Assembly (NCBI RefSeq): GCF_030247195.1
Contig: NC_080671.1
Location: forward strand, 29,939,543 to 30,003,542
Length of the DNA stretch: 64,000 bases
Source of the DNA: Topomyia yanbarensis
Lineage: Eukaryota > Arthropoda > Insecta > Diptera > Culicidae
Direction of reading: 5' to 3'
Shown: in pieces, positions 19,750-31,496 of the stretch
Numbering within the stretch: the first letter of the stretch is position 1
Layout: every line of letters begins with the position of its first letter
The notes under the pieces: model-generated
The model's database searches: none
What the model was told of the DNA's origin: nothing
The model's input: only the letters and a program-made list of their open reading frames with translations
Program-made: the position numbers and the translations under genes

Positions 19750-21990
19750 CCTACACGGAAAAAATCCGATCATAAATCCATGAAAAAATTATCGCTATTT
19801 CGTGAACTGAACGATATATGAAAACCGTGACCATGTTCTTGAAATTATGAGTAATAAACCTCGTATCCATGAAACAATTTGTGTTTCTACAAAACTAGAG
19901 CATCCCGACTATATACATGGCGTTACATTCAAATGTTTGGTTGGGTTACTGTTGTTCGCTGGACATGTTCAGATTTTGTTATGAGTCTTTTTCATAATTT
20001 GGGAATACACATCCGACAGTCAAGCGATTTTGATGATTTCCGGAGCTAATTCCCGATTTTTGTGATTTCATATGAAGTTACCGTGATATTTTATTCATGA
20101 GTTTACTATCCGATTTTTATGCCATGGTAGCGGGATCTATGTTCATGATTTCATGATCTTTGTCGCGATTTTCGTAATTTCTATTCACGTTATCGTGAGA
20201 TTTCAGTCATGAGTAAAGTGATTCATGCTCATAATTTCAGGATCCTAGTCACGATTTTGAATATTTCATTAACGAGTAATGTGATTTATGTCCATGAAAG
20301 CAGGAACTTTGTCATGGTTTTCATAATTTCTGTTCATGTTGTCGTAATATTTTAGTCACGAGTAGGGATTCATTTTTATTTATGTTCATGATTTCAGGAT
20401 CTTAGTGACAATTTTTGCTATTTTTGTCACGAGTTGTGTGATTTATGATTATAATTTCAGGACATTAGTCACGATTTTTCTAATTTCTGTTTATCTTATC
20501 GTGATATTTTAGCCTAGAGCTTACTTTCGAATTTGACACGTGGAGTAATGTGACAGGATATCAGCAGTTTCATCGTGGTATTCGTAATTTCTTTTGCCTT
20601 GTCGCGATCTGTTATTTTTTGGTTACTATCGGTTTTTTACTCGTTGTAACTTGATAAGGTGAACTTTGTGGGGGTATGAGGTGGGACCATCATCATCAAC
20701 TGGATCATAAAAGTGTGACTTGTTCGTGTTATCTTGTTCTGTAAACTATATATCACGAACACAATTTGTGGCGCTCAGCGCAGTTTTAGTTTTCTATCCA
20801 GACATCACACTGCATGGTATGAAATGAATAACGATGTTCGAGGTCCTAATATTTTTTTTGTATCTACAGCTTGTATCGATTCTTGGTCGCTAGCAGCTGG
20901 ATATTCCATGAAAAGTGCACTGAACAAGAATGATTCCTCAACTAATACTCCAAATTTTGTGAAATTAGTTCACGTTAAAATTTCATTATACTAGAAATCA
21001 TGAACCAGTTCACGAATACATGAGTAATATGTAATGAACTTGGGAACCATTTCACGAGCATCGTGGATCGTGAGAAATATACCAGGTTTTACACCAACCG
21101 ACATAACCCAACAAAATGAGCCGGATGAACTTCGTTTGACAATTCTCGGTGGTTTGTTTACATGGAAGTTACGTGAGTTCGAATGTAACAGATGAGCACC
21201 CGTTGCACTCGCACTCACGCAGCTGACAAAGTAAACAAACCACCGAGAATTGTCAAACATGAACTTCATTCATCATGAATTCATTCGCGTCGTCATCTTG
21301 TAAAACTCAATTAGAAATCATGAACCTGTTTACGATTACATGAATAATATTTGATGGATATGTGAGCTATTTCACAAGTACGAATGATAACTTGTGACTA
21401 TTATACTAGATAAAATGAACTAGTTCACGACATGAATAACATTTTATAATTTTGTGATTTATTTCACGGGTGCGCATGGTCAGTCGTGACTATTATACCA
21501 GGAATCATGAACGAGTTCTCGAATATATGAATAATATTTCATGATATTGTGAACTGTTTCAGGAACACGAATGGTAAGTCTAGATTAATATATTAGGCAT
21601 CGCGAATTAGTTCACGAGGATTGAATGGATTCATGAATAAAATTCCGAGTTTCGTTTAATAGATCACGAGAAAATATCCACAATGTTTTGATTTTGCGAA
21701 CTAATGTGCCTAAATCTATGCATAACATCCTGAGTCAACTGAGTTTAATCATCATAAAGTTGTGAACTAGTTCACGTGCAGATAATCGTTTTGGTAATGA
21801 CAAGGAAACCGTGACTGAATTTCACAAAACAAAAACAAATATTTACACTATTTTCGCGTTATGAGGGCGTCACTAAAGCGAAATTGAACATAATTATAAA
21901 ATACATGATTTTTGTTCATAGTTTTGTGTTCGTAACGTAAAAACGTGAATATTACAGAATTCATGGTACTTAATTGACGATTTTGGGAAC
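19750..21990. repeat. Satellite-like degenerate repeats (tcatgatt / tcacgatt / atcgtgat theme)
   Basis: From about 20030 to 20610 diverged units recur, each with gtcacgatttt-taattt, ttatcgtgatattttagtcatgagt and ttcatgatttcaggatctta, alternating longer (~90 bp) and shorter (~65 bp) forms. From 20990 to about 21640 a second group (~100 bp) repeats aatcatgaaccagttcacgaatacatgaataatat with gtgaactatttcacgagc. Starts at 20994, 21315, 21411, 21509 and 21596; the 320-bp gap between the first two contains the MITE at 21134. ORFs inside are incidental. Confidence 0.7.
21134..21258. mobile_element. 125-bp MITE with 28-bp perfect TIRs and 9-bp target-site duplication
   Basis: 21134-21161 and 21231-21258 are exact inverted repeats beginning gtttgacaattctcggtgg. 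ATGAACTTC flanks both ends (21125-21133 and 21259-21267). A 9-bp duplication suggests Mutator-like mobilisation. The core is 69 bp and noncoding. Confidence 0.9.
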
Positions 21991-22339
21991 AATGTTTATA
22001 CGGTTTAACGGTGGCGCCGGATGGATGAGGATGGCAAGATACAGGAGGTTGTTTAGTCGGTATAATTTGTAACCCGTCAGGGTAAAAAATTTAGCACTGG
22101 GCGTAAATATACCCTTTTTTTGCGTATACACTCCGTAGAGTGTATTGTTTACGTAAAATTATGCTCATCGCTGTTCGGTACCGTTCACATTTAGTTGTAA
22201 ATTTTTGTTCATTTTCGCGTTTGTGAACGGTTTTATTCGTACAGATAGGTTAGATAATTTTTGTTTTATGTTTGTGAATTAGTAACATAGGGCTTAGGTA
22301 GGCTACCGCTCTCCTCTTGCAAAAATTCGTGTGTACTGG

Positions 22340-22600
22340 TTATGCTGCTCATCGTTGACAGCTGTGCGACAAGGCGGTTGGCGGTTTGTGATAGTCGAGT
22401 GCGGAAGGCGGCCATCGTGTTAGAGTGGACAGATAATGACGGACCACAGCCACGAACAGACGTTCGAAAAACATTTCTTTTTTCGGGACAGTTTCCCGCC
22501 ACCGTAATAAAAGTGCAGTGCGCGCGTGCGACGGCAAATTAAAGCCGTCAGTGTATCGGTTTGTGGTCCGGGCATTCGGATCCTGGTGTACGGTCGCCGA
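22340..22600. other. GC-rich segment upstream of the hairpin array
   Basis: Base composition rises sharply compared with the AT-rich flanks. Overlapping short ORFs exist in several frames, none with a recognisable domain. Probably the 5' part of the leader-like segment that follows. Confidence 0.4.
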
Positions 22601-22604
22601 AACA

Positions 22605-22905
22605 GGAAGCTAACTACCAAGGAGCCACTCGCTTCCTCGGCTAAACAAAAAGGACCCAGGTAACACCAGTGCCGTTTTCACTGTGGAGGATTAGCCGAAC
22701 GAGCCTAGCTCTCCTCCACAGTTAATCGTAAAGGAGAACGAAGCAGAGCGGACAAAGGTTCCCCCTGAGGTAGGTTACTGCGGAACCTACCTGGGCCATT
22801 CACGGGGAGTGAGTGGACCCGGCGATTATTCGCCCCGTCGCTAGGGAGGTTCCAACAAATGAGCCTTGCTCACCTCCCTGGCTAATTGCAAAGGACCGCT
22901 GCCGG
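22605..22905 (+). repeat. Hairpin-rich leader-like segment with three related stem-loop units
   Basis: Three units share a stem, a loop containing GAGCC, and a tail like GCTAATTGCAAAGGACC: unit A near 22614-22660, unit B near 22680-22735 (TGTGGAGG/CCTCCACA), unit C near 22842-22898 (AGGGAGGT/ACCTCCCT). Between B and C lie AGGTAGGTT/AACCTACCT and ACGGGG/CCCCGT stems. The density of perfect short stems suggests structured RNA, perhaps a retroelement 5' leader. No known family recognised. Confidence 0.5.
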
Positions 22906-23612
22906 AGCAGCCAACGATACCAGCAGGAGAACTCGGCCGTTGGAGTCCCGGCCGGTCGGAAAAAGCCGTCGCCTTACCGCCGTCATCAGCAGCAGACTGT
23001 AAGGAACGACCAGCAGAGGAGAGTTTCGGGACAATAAACGGTAAAGTTAGAATTTATTTGTTTTTTTTTTCCTCTTTGTTTGTTATTATACGAAAATCCG
23101 AAATTCCGATAGGAGCACCTAGGCCGCCCTGAAAAGAAGGGTTCGCCGGGCAAACAAGAACTCGAGTAGTGGGCAAACCCCTACTTACAGATTAACTACT
23201 TCAAATCAATCAGACACTACCGCTAACTGCTGAGTCGATTGGTACACAATACTCGGCCTTCCTCGTCTCATAAAAAGTCGTCAAAGTTTACCCTTTCTTT
23301 TATAAGAAAAGTAGAAAAATCAAAACTCTCCCCATGAGCATTTTCTGCGCACGGACCTGCTCTTTATGCAAGGTTCTCATTTGTAGTTCTTGAAAATTGG
23401 TAAGTGAGGAATAAAAATAAAAATTGTTTAATGTTCGCGAACGTATTTGGACAATCTACAGCTTGTTAGAAAGGTATATAAACTTTGCACGCAGATTGAC
23501 TCAATTGCTTTGTCTGGAAGTTATATGCTTAAAACTTGTCGTGTTTCGGCAAAATAATCCATATCTCAGTGAACAACATATCCAAAAACAAAAATAGTGG
23601 CATGTAATGGTA

Positions 23613-24588
23613 AGGGGCCGTACACTAATTACGTAAGGCTTTTTTAGAGCTTTTTAACCTCCCCCTCCCCCCAGATAAGAGTTCGTAAGATTTTGGTGGA
23701 CTCCCCCTCCCCCTACATAAGATCTTATCATGAATATCGTAATTAAAAAAACAAATTGTTAATTCATCAAATAATAAGATAGCGAAAACGATATGTATAG
23801 AATTATTACAAGAAAACTCACGACAAAATTTATCTGTAATCATCTGCAGAATTTCAATTGCATGCCAATCTCGCCCAGTAGAAAGAGTAACTGTTGTCAG
23901 ATATTCAGTAACTCCAATTTGGTCCACATGATCTGCTTTGCTATATTCCACTTTTTTGTTGGAGACGAACCACTGCGACCAGTATTTAGATCTATGTGCT
24001 ATACTCCACTTCCTTTGAATCTATTTTCTTGTGATGTAGAATTTAAAAGAGTTTATAACCTCTTCTGGCATGAATTTATTCTGAGTTCCAGCTGTGACGC
24101 TTATCGTACGCATAGCTCCGAGTTAACCATCTTCGAATTCTCTTGAATTAAAATACAGTTCACACTCTGGAAATATTCGACATTCAAGATCTTTGACAAT
24201 CGTATGTTAGAACATTTTCCAGATACCTTGCGGGTTTGAATCGAACGTTTGAAAAGGATAAAGTCGGTCTAACAACACGAAGGGTATCAACACTTCTTAA
24301 CTTGTAAGGCATATTGTGACTCCAGTTCCCGAACAGAACAATGTACAACCAAGAGCCAAAAAATTACTCATATTGTTTGATATACAAGGATTATATGGTA
24401 CAAATGAAAATAGTTCCTTTTTCTTATTAAAAAGAATATTTTCCTTATGGATTTAATTTTTTAAACTTGTTTTATGATATTACGTAAGAAAGGACAAACC
24501 CTCCCTCCCACTCAGATAAGAATTTGTAAGATATTTTGAAACTCCCCCTCCCCCCATATGCCCTTACGTAATTAGTGTATGGCCCCTT
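23613..24588. mobile_element. MITE with ggggccgtacactaattacg TIRs and TA target
   Basis: The outer ~27 bp are inverted (23613-23639; 24560-24588) and flanked by TA at 23611 and 24589; the exact ends may shift by 1-2 bp. Inside them, 23658-23713 and 24499-24555 are direct, not inverted, copies of a C-rich/agataagag/gtaagat block. About 1 kb, no transposase. Any ORF inside is incidental. Confidence 0.75.
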
Positions 24589-24599
24589 TAAACTTCGGA

Positions 24600-25350
24600 A
24601 AGTTTTTAAAGTTTGATCGAATATTGTACATTTCTTTTGTAAGAGATGTAAACCATTCTAATATGTCCAAAAATGTGATGAAATATTTGTCGCCCGGAAG
24701 TAAATGAAAAGTATTTGATCTAAAATTTGAAAATTTTCGAAGGAATTAAGATTAATTTCATCTGGTATTCAAAAAGCTCAAGTTCAATCTCGAACAATAA
24801 AAAATTAAAGGTTTGTATAAAATTTCATTCTTTATATGATTTGAAAGAAAAATATGTGGATATCTACTTTTAGATACAATTCAGTGAACATCCTTCCGAA
24901 CTCGTATGGCCACCCAGACCCAAAGCGCGATCGCAATGATCAGCCACCCAATTGTTCGAATTGCTTCCGTACGATAGCGACCTCAAGCATCTGTTCGTCT
25001 TTCAGTAGTCCCAGCCCTGTGCCAACGGTGGTCATATATGGGTTGCGTAGACGTATGGTAAAGTATTGAATTTTTGAACAATTTTCGTTTTTTTTTTATT
25101 TTTAACATACATATTTATTGCAAATAAGTTTGGAGAAAAGAAAATGATTATATTAGTCTTGTCAGATATATTGCAAGCCATGTTCGGCCAGCTTGTCCTT
25201 AACGAGCTGAAGAAACGTAATCCATTTTAATAGATTTTGCACCAAACTATCTTGTTTTTTATTACGAATTTATTCGTAACGATTTTAGCAAGACCCCATT
25301 GATTTATAATCATGCTACCGAAGAAGCACTATTAAAACTCTCTTTAATCA
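24600..25350. other. Unassigned sequence
   Basis: No convincing gene. The ORF at 24854-25069 has no recognisable domain. Confidence 0.35.
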
Positions 25351-25377
25351 TGAACGACTTTATTGCGCTCTCACGGT

Positions 25378-25590
25378 TCAGCAAATGTAATCCTTCACAA
25401 TCGTGAGTTCTGGTTTCTCCTTGGCAATACAATCAAATTCACAATGGTTCATGTAGGTTTCTCCGTCACTCCCACAAATAGGATCAAAAGCAATACGACA
25501 GTTGCATTGCGGGTGTTGGTAATACTCGATCGTTGCCTCTATCCCGAAAGCAAGCATTAAAGCTGCCAGTATGACAAACAGGAATTTCAT
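25378..25590 (-). CDS. Secreted Kazal-type protease inhibitor (gene 5)
   Basis: 70 codons from the ATG at 25590. An in-frame upstream ATG (25683) would put 31 residues before the signal peptide, so I reject it. Signal peptide KFLFVILAALMLAFGIEA, then YYQHP and a Kazal domain: C-x1-C-x7-C-x10-C-x3-C-x15-C with PICGSDGETYMNHC, ending on the last cysteine. The second residue after C2 is Ile, a hydrophobic P1. TTTATT at 25359-25364 gives AATAAA on this strand, 13 nt after the stop. It lies 12 kb from genes 3 and 4 and points the other way. Single exon, intact. Confidence 0.9.
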   Translation of the reverse strand: MKFLFVILAALMLAFGIEATIEYYQHPQCNCRIAFDPICGSDGETYMNHCEFDCIAKEKPELTIVKDYIC

Positions 25591-25699
25591 TTCTCCTTCG
25601 GATTGACTTGAAACCGTCACTAACGGATGGATGCTGTAGTATCGGTCTTTTAATATCGATTTAAGCTGCTCGAGGTGATGCATACCTAACGAAGGGTAG

Positions 25700-26750
25700 C
25701 TAATTTTCGATTTCGAAAAAATACTTTGGCAGAACTAATCTCGGTTTTATTCTTATTTCCAAACAAAAAGGTTGGAAGATTTGAAGAGAGAATCTAAATG
25801 CAATTTCTAGATTAGTTTGAAATGCAAAATGAGTGGATTCGATTTAAACCAAATCAAGCTTGACTGACTTTGAATATAAATTATTTGACGATGTATAGAG
25901 TACTGCTCACACTGGATAAACCAGAAGTAGGAATTGGCTTTGACTATAAAATTTAAGAATTCCTTTGATGTAAAATGCTTATCAATTGCTTCCTGGTCAG
26001 CGAATATTTCGCGTTGAGAGATTACTCAGCACGTTTTGGTCCGGGTTGAACCTTACCCGCTAATCCGTTAAACATCAGTCGCACAATCTGCAGTTTACTA
26101 ACCCTCTGGTGTTAAAACAACGTGTAAGGCAGCTTAAAGTCTAGCTCACTCTCGCAGGCTTGTTCTAGGGCTGGTTTGGTGTAAATATTTACCCATACGT
26201 AATCTCTACGCACCATGGGACGGGCAACGAAGTACTTATCAAGCGAACAGGTTCACCGCGGGTTCGGTCTTATCAGTTGGACTCGTTTTTTTCCTCTTCC
26301 CTGACGCGCACCGGCTTATCAGTTTACTACATAATGGCTTATTGAAGGTTGACAAACAACTGTTTTTTTTTGTTTCGTTGAGATTAGCATTTGTTAACCC
26401 GAAAATCATCTAATTTTGGCAACTCCCTCCTTAACTGCAAAATTGTCTCCACGGCCACCCAAAGTATAGTGGCAATTTGGAGCACACATGTGCTCGCGTA
26501 GTGATTGATGGTGTCGTAATCAAAGACTAATGAACTGTCTTCGATTACAGTTTTGCGTCTTGACCGTTTTATGAAACAACGAAAAATAAAATAAAATGAC
26601 AGACTGCCCGCTTCGAAGACCTTGGTGCATGAAAGTGAGACGAGTTGGGTAATCGACGATCAACGCGTGGTTTTAAATTCATAGCTGATTCACCGTTAAT
26701 TGCGATTACTTATTTCAGTGTTTGTAGTAAATCAAATCGAAACGTTTGTT
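25700..26750. other. Unassigned sequence upstream of Kazal gene 5
   Basis: No gene recognised. It contains the distal 5' flank of gene 5. Confidence 0.35.
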
Positions 26751-26759
26751 TTTTTCGCT

Positions 26760-26768
26760 TATATAAAA
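26760..26768 (+). promoter_or_regulatory. Strong TATA box (TATATAAAA)
   Basis: Followed 28 nt later by a TCA initiator-like site (26786-26788) and, at 26969, by a consensus splice donor (AAC|GTAAGT). No coding exon is certain; the predicted first exon would be about 180 nt and mostly untranslated. The downstream exon is not identified, and the next kilobases are Jockey-derived on the other strand. Confidence 0.4.
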
Positions 26769-26974
26769 CGCCCCACGATAACATATCACGAACCCATCGA
26801 AAAGCTGCAGACAGGAAATTTAATGCCTGACAAACTACGACTTCCATCCGCCGCGGATGGGACTTCCAGTCTGACTCAACAATTTCTATAATTCATTACT
26901 CGACATCAACAACCTTTATCCGTACGGGGCCCGGCAGCAGTAGCCAACAGGGCAACACGATAGACAACGTAAGT

Positions 26975-27690
26975 TTGTCGTGTCTCTGGCAGCACTCTCT
27001 CTAATTAACAATTCACCCTTTAAAAGCCATCGAATCTTAACTAACCACGCGCGCAAACAGCCGGGCGAGTTTTGGTGTTGATTAAATCGATAGTGTCTGG
27101 CCCAATGCTGTCGAAAGACCCACGGACACACGGAGTCTGTCTGGGTGTTGATTAGATGTGGTCATAGTTGCTTGCTGGTCGAGTTCAGGAACCCCGAGGT
27201 GGAATGGGACTAATTTCGTCTTTCGTTCATTCGTGTTCTACCGTAGGCTCTGCACAGGCTGCACGAGTGTTGTGTATTTCATGCTATAGGCGTTCGAAAA
27301 TAAAAGTAATCGTCGGTAGAAAACCACATTTGAATCGTGGATTGTTATGAGAGGCAAGCATTTGTTGAAGATATGTAATTATTAGTAATCGATTGAATGA
27401 TTTCAAACGATTGATTAAAGAGTTTGAATTGACAGCTTGTTACTGCCGGGCGTCTGCCTCATTAGCAATCCAGTACTTGAAAAACTTCCATCGCTGTCCC
27501 ACTGAGTATTATTATAAAAATTTATCAGTCAGCTGTCAACTATTTGCAAATCTTTTCTGGGTTGGTACTAGTCAGAATACTAGCAGGGCTGTCCAATTCA
27601 TTCATCTTATCAATTAATGCTGATATATTTACATCGTTCGTCGATTACTACACAGACACAATCGATTAATTGAAATAATCAATTAATTTC
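26975..27690. other. Unassigned sequence
   Basis: No recognisable gene. It would be the intron of the putative transcript starting near 26788, if real. Confidence 0.3.
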
Positions 27691-27699
27691 AAAGCTTGG

Positions 27700-28703
27700 C
27701 TGAAAGCAATTTTTTATATATTATTTTCTATTTTATTATATTGTTTTGTTTGCATTACATTTCTAATTTAGTATATTGCCACAAGTGGTGACTTTTCATC
27801 CCTATTGTTTATATGATTCAGTTAATTATTATTAAGATATAATATGCTTCCGCAGTAGGATGTTTTAAACCTACTTGTCTTCTGAATAAGGAGCTAAACA
27901 AATTCTATAAACTAACTTATAAACTATAAAGAGAGCTAATCGTTGCAATTGAAGATTGCAACGATTTTTGTCGGAAGTTGCTTATAATACTGTTCGTCAT
28001 AATTTCTAATGTTTCTATGTTTGCGAGTCTGTGTAACTCATTTGTGCTAAACGCTTCAAAATCATTTTCAGAATTTTATTCTGAATCCTTTCAAGCGTAG
28101 TCTTCCTAGTAGCACAACAACTTGCCCAGATTGGAACTGCATATAGCATTGCCGGTTCAAATATTTGTTTATAAATTAATAGTTTGTTCTTTAGGCAGAG
28201 CCTAGAATTCCTATTTATAAGAGGGTATAAACATTTTATTTATTTGTTGCATTTTGTTTGGATTCCTTCAATGTGATCCTTAAAAGTGAGTTTTTTATCG
28301 TAAATCAAACCCAAGTATTTAACTTGATCTGTTCACGTTAAATTCAAACGATTAAATTTAATAATATGGTTATGATTTGGTTTAAGAGAAGAAGCATTTG
28401 GCTTATGCAGAAACACAATCGATTGTGTTTTTGCCGCATTTGTGGAAATTTTCAATTTTTTTCAGGTAATTACTGAAAATATACAAGCTTCGTTGCAGTC
28501 GACTGCGTATAATACGAAGACTCCTACCAGTGGCTGAGATGCTAGTATCATCACAGAAAAGTGACTTTTTGCAGCCTGTAGGTAGATTTGGAAGATCAGA
28601 GGTAAAAATATTATATAGTATTGGTGCGACGCTTGATCCTTGAGGGACGCCTGTTTTAACTGGTAGCTTATTAGATTTACAATTCAGATAAGAAACCTGT
28701 AGG
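27700..28703 (-). pseudogene. Jockey-clade LINE, 3' part of ORF2 and 3' UTR
   Basis: On the minus strand the RT continues from the split at 28703: LPVKTGVPQGSSVAPILYN (motif B, near 28632-28655), then FCDDTSIS (motif C, A changed to C, near 28541-28561), a thumb region with stops, and the terminal RIQNKILKMILKRL helix near 28070. No poly(A) is visible, so the 3' border near 27.7 kb is approximate. The upstream half resumes at 33981 beyond the hAT insertion, in the same frame. Confidence 0.8.
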
Positions 28704-29522
28704 TAGGGTTCGTCGCGGTTGCGGTATTTACCGCAACCGCGCGGTATTTACCGCATCCGCACCGCAAAAACTGCGGTGCGGTAAGACACTTTTTCTTGCG
28801 GATGCGGTGCGGGAAATGAGCATTTACCGCGCGGTATTACCGCAACCGCACTTAAAAAAATAATTGATAAGTCTGCAGTCTGCATTAAAAAGTGAATTAA
28901 AACCTTGACTTTTACCATTTAAGAACGACGAAACTTATTACCTTACAATAGGGAAACATAATAAACATTTAATTGCTCTAATTTCCATGAACTTGACAAT
29001 GATTGGAAAAGAAATCCGAATATAATCTGTATTCGACCTATCGCTACTTGATTTTTTACATTTTGTTTATTCTAATATGATAAAACAATCTGTTACTAAG
29101 AAATAAAATCTATAAGCTGTGTCCAATATGATTTGGCATCATTATTTTTACGACATATTTTGAACACTTTGAAAAATTTACAAGCGAACCTTTTCAAATA
29201 TATAAAATGCACAATACAATCATTGAAAAACAATTGAATTGCACTGTCAAATCCAATTTAAAAATGCATCATTTCTCCCGATTCCTCTTTGCAATCGTGG
29301 AATTATGAATCATTTACGATGACATTTTCTCAACTGTGAATTTTGATTAATTTGGAGAATTTTTGATTAATTTGGAGAACTTAAAAGTTTTCCTATTGAT
29401 TAGGGTGACCATACGTCCTGGTTTCCCAGGACATGTCCTGGTTTTTCAATGACTGTCCTGGTGTCCTGGGAAGTCGAGGAAAAAGCTTGATTTGTCCTGG
29501 TTTTTCTCCTGTAAGCCTAATA

Positions 29523-30763
29523 ACAGGTGTTCAATAAAAATGAGTTTTTTCAGTCATGTAATTGAAAAACAAAAAAAAATCTTCAACGAATTCAGTATTT
29601 TTTATTATAAAACATAATGTTTATTCTTCAAAAAAATGTCAATGAATATTAGAGAAGTGGCCCTGGTCAGCAGTACGACACAACTTAGTCGCGATGTTTT
29701 CACAAGAGCACTGGACGGCACTGACGTCCTTCTTCCGCATACAATTCCGGATCCTGGTAGTCAACTGCTTCGTATCCTTGACTCGCCAATTATTTTTATA
29801 CACTAAAGCACTGAGGGAGCCGAAAAAACCCCAATGGGACGGCACTGAGGCAAGTTAGTGGGGTTTCTTTCTTTCGGCACGTACGGTATCTTTTTCTGCT
29901 CAAGATACTACAGCGTCTTCTTGGCGTTATGGGAAGACGTCTTGTCCGGCCAGAAGACATGACTTCCCAACCACATGATGCTCCTTTAAGAACGGCAGTT
30001 GAATACACTCCTCCTGGTACACTTGTTGACTGATGGCCAGACCGCTCGGCTTGAACCACGGTTTTGAAATTCCTCTGTCCGATATGGCGACGTACAGCAT
30101 AACATTTCTTTTAAATTCATGATTAAACTAATATTTTACTTCGGGGTGTGTGGCCGACTTGTCGCTGGAATAGTAGCTGTCATTTCCTGGAATGTGGGTG
30201 TTCGAGAGCAGCAATGTCTCGCGGTAGTTGTTCGTCATCCACCGGCACTGCGATTTCCCGATCGCTATCTGCTCGTCCGTGTCGTCGGGGGACCGAGTCT
30301 TCTTCCGACAGATGATGTCCTCCATCTTGAGGACTCGGTGAATCAAGGCCGGCATCACGCAAACTCGTTTCGTCCTTGTTGTCGAACAGCTTTTTCAATG
30401 CTTCCTTCTTCTTCTTCGTCATTATCTTCGTCGGCGGCCGATACCCTCCTTCCGCTCCACGCTCAGGGATGCCAGGATTTGGTAAACTGTGCTCACGGGC
30501 ACGTTTTCGTCTCGAAAGTGGTCTACCGTAAACTTTTTTCCACAATGGCCAAGTGTTTCGTAAAACCGCACAACACGCTCGCGGAGTACTTGCTGTTTCG
30601 ACGCCATCTTTGATTGGTCTGACAGCACCCGAGCGAAATGAACCATGTCTCCCATTTATACGAAGTTCAGAGAGCAATTGTCTTGGAGAGAAAAAAATTT
30701 ACGCACTTTTCTTTAATTACAGAAAGGTATTGAAATAATTCTCATTTTTTATTAAACAGCCGT
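29523..30763 (-). mobile_element. Tc1/mariner DD37E element, copy A, nested in hAT 2
   Basis: TA dinucleotides at 29521-29522 and 30764-30765 flank inverted ends of the form AC(A/G)G(G/C)TGTT(C/T)AATAAAAATGAG. The transposase lies on the minus strand. The element is complete end to end but the gene is dead. Confidence 0.88.
29639..30607 (-). pseudogene. DD37E mariner transposase, copy A (broken)
   Basis: Start ATG at 30607, then KQQVLRERVVRFYE and the helix-turn-helix region (VPVSTVYQI), with TKKKKEALKKLFDNKD in a shifted frame. The second catalytic Asp region (FWPDK-like) is frameshifted. There are 37 residues between it and the position of the third acid, in CRPIG where PIE is expected, so E is replaced by G. 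This spacing is the mosquito ITmD37E type. Several frameshifts and a stop are present. The C terminus (KQLTTRIRNC, then TADQGHFSNIH) ends at 29639. Ancestral role: cut-and-paste transposition at TA. Confidence 0.85.
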
Positions 30764-31496
30764 TATATTTTTAATTGCTGAGTTTTCGCTTTATTCACTC
30801 TGCTCCAGAGTACGGCAAACAAAACTTAATACACTCGAATCTCTCAATTGTACCATCCGATGCATTTTTTAATCTCTCGATAGTACATCGTTATTTCTTT
30901 TTCCAACTTACTTTTTACATGGAAATTGAAAAGAGAAAGAGGCGTTCGTATGTACGTACCATATGAATGAGCTGTAGTCTGTTTGAAACAACATTTGGCA
31001 ATCGAACAAATCGAACCGATTCCAGTTGTAGACTAAACTCTGGCCGCTAGCAATGTCGATGAAACAATGATTCCGGGATCCGAAAAATTTCCTCTAAGAA
31101 GACACATCGAAGTTTATGCGATTCTGCTTCTTCTAGAGTTCTCTTGCAAGTGGCTGTTTTTCGTTTTACTGTAAATCCATTTCATAAAAAGGAAAATGAC
31201 GAAACAACAATAACTGTCGTGGAATAACCTTATTGAGCGGTCTCTCGAGCTGGTAATTACGGAATCCCTTTAGGATCAATACCAGTTTCTAATCAGTCTA
31301 CTTTTCCATCTCAATCGGATCGGAAGCAACAATCGCGCTAACAGTGCAGTGAATCAAACGAACGCTTCTACATACAGTCTGCCGTCTATATGTACCGCAC
31401 CAGCAAAGCAATCGAAAAATAACAGTTGTCCCAAGCCAGTGTGAAAAATAATGCACCGTTACTTTCATAGATGCGGTATCGATCGTTTATTTAAAA

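Noticed and set aside
25591..25683. Longer N terminus for Kazal gene 5
   Set aside because: It would place 31 residues before a classical signal peptide; the internal ATG is the likely start.
28704..28860. gcggt/accgc word array looking like a microsatellite or CRISPR-like array
   Set aside because: Units are irregular, occur at both ends of a TSD-flanked element, and are best read as hAT subterminal repeats.
30119..30613. Plus ORF of 164 codons and minus ORF 30180-30677
   Set aside because: Other-frame or antisense readings of mariner copy A transposase.
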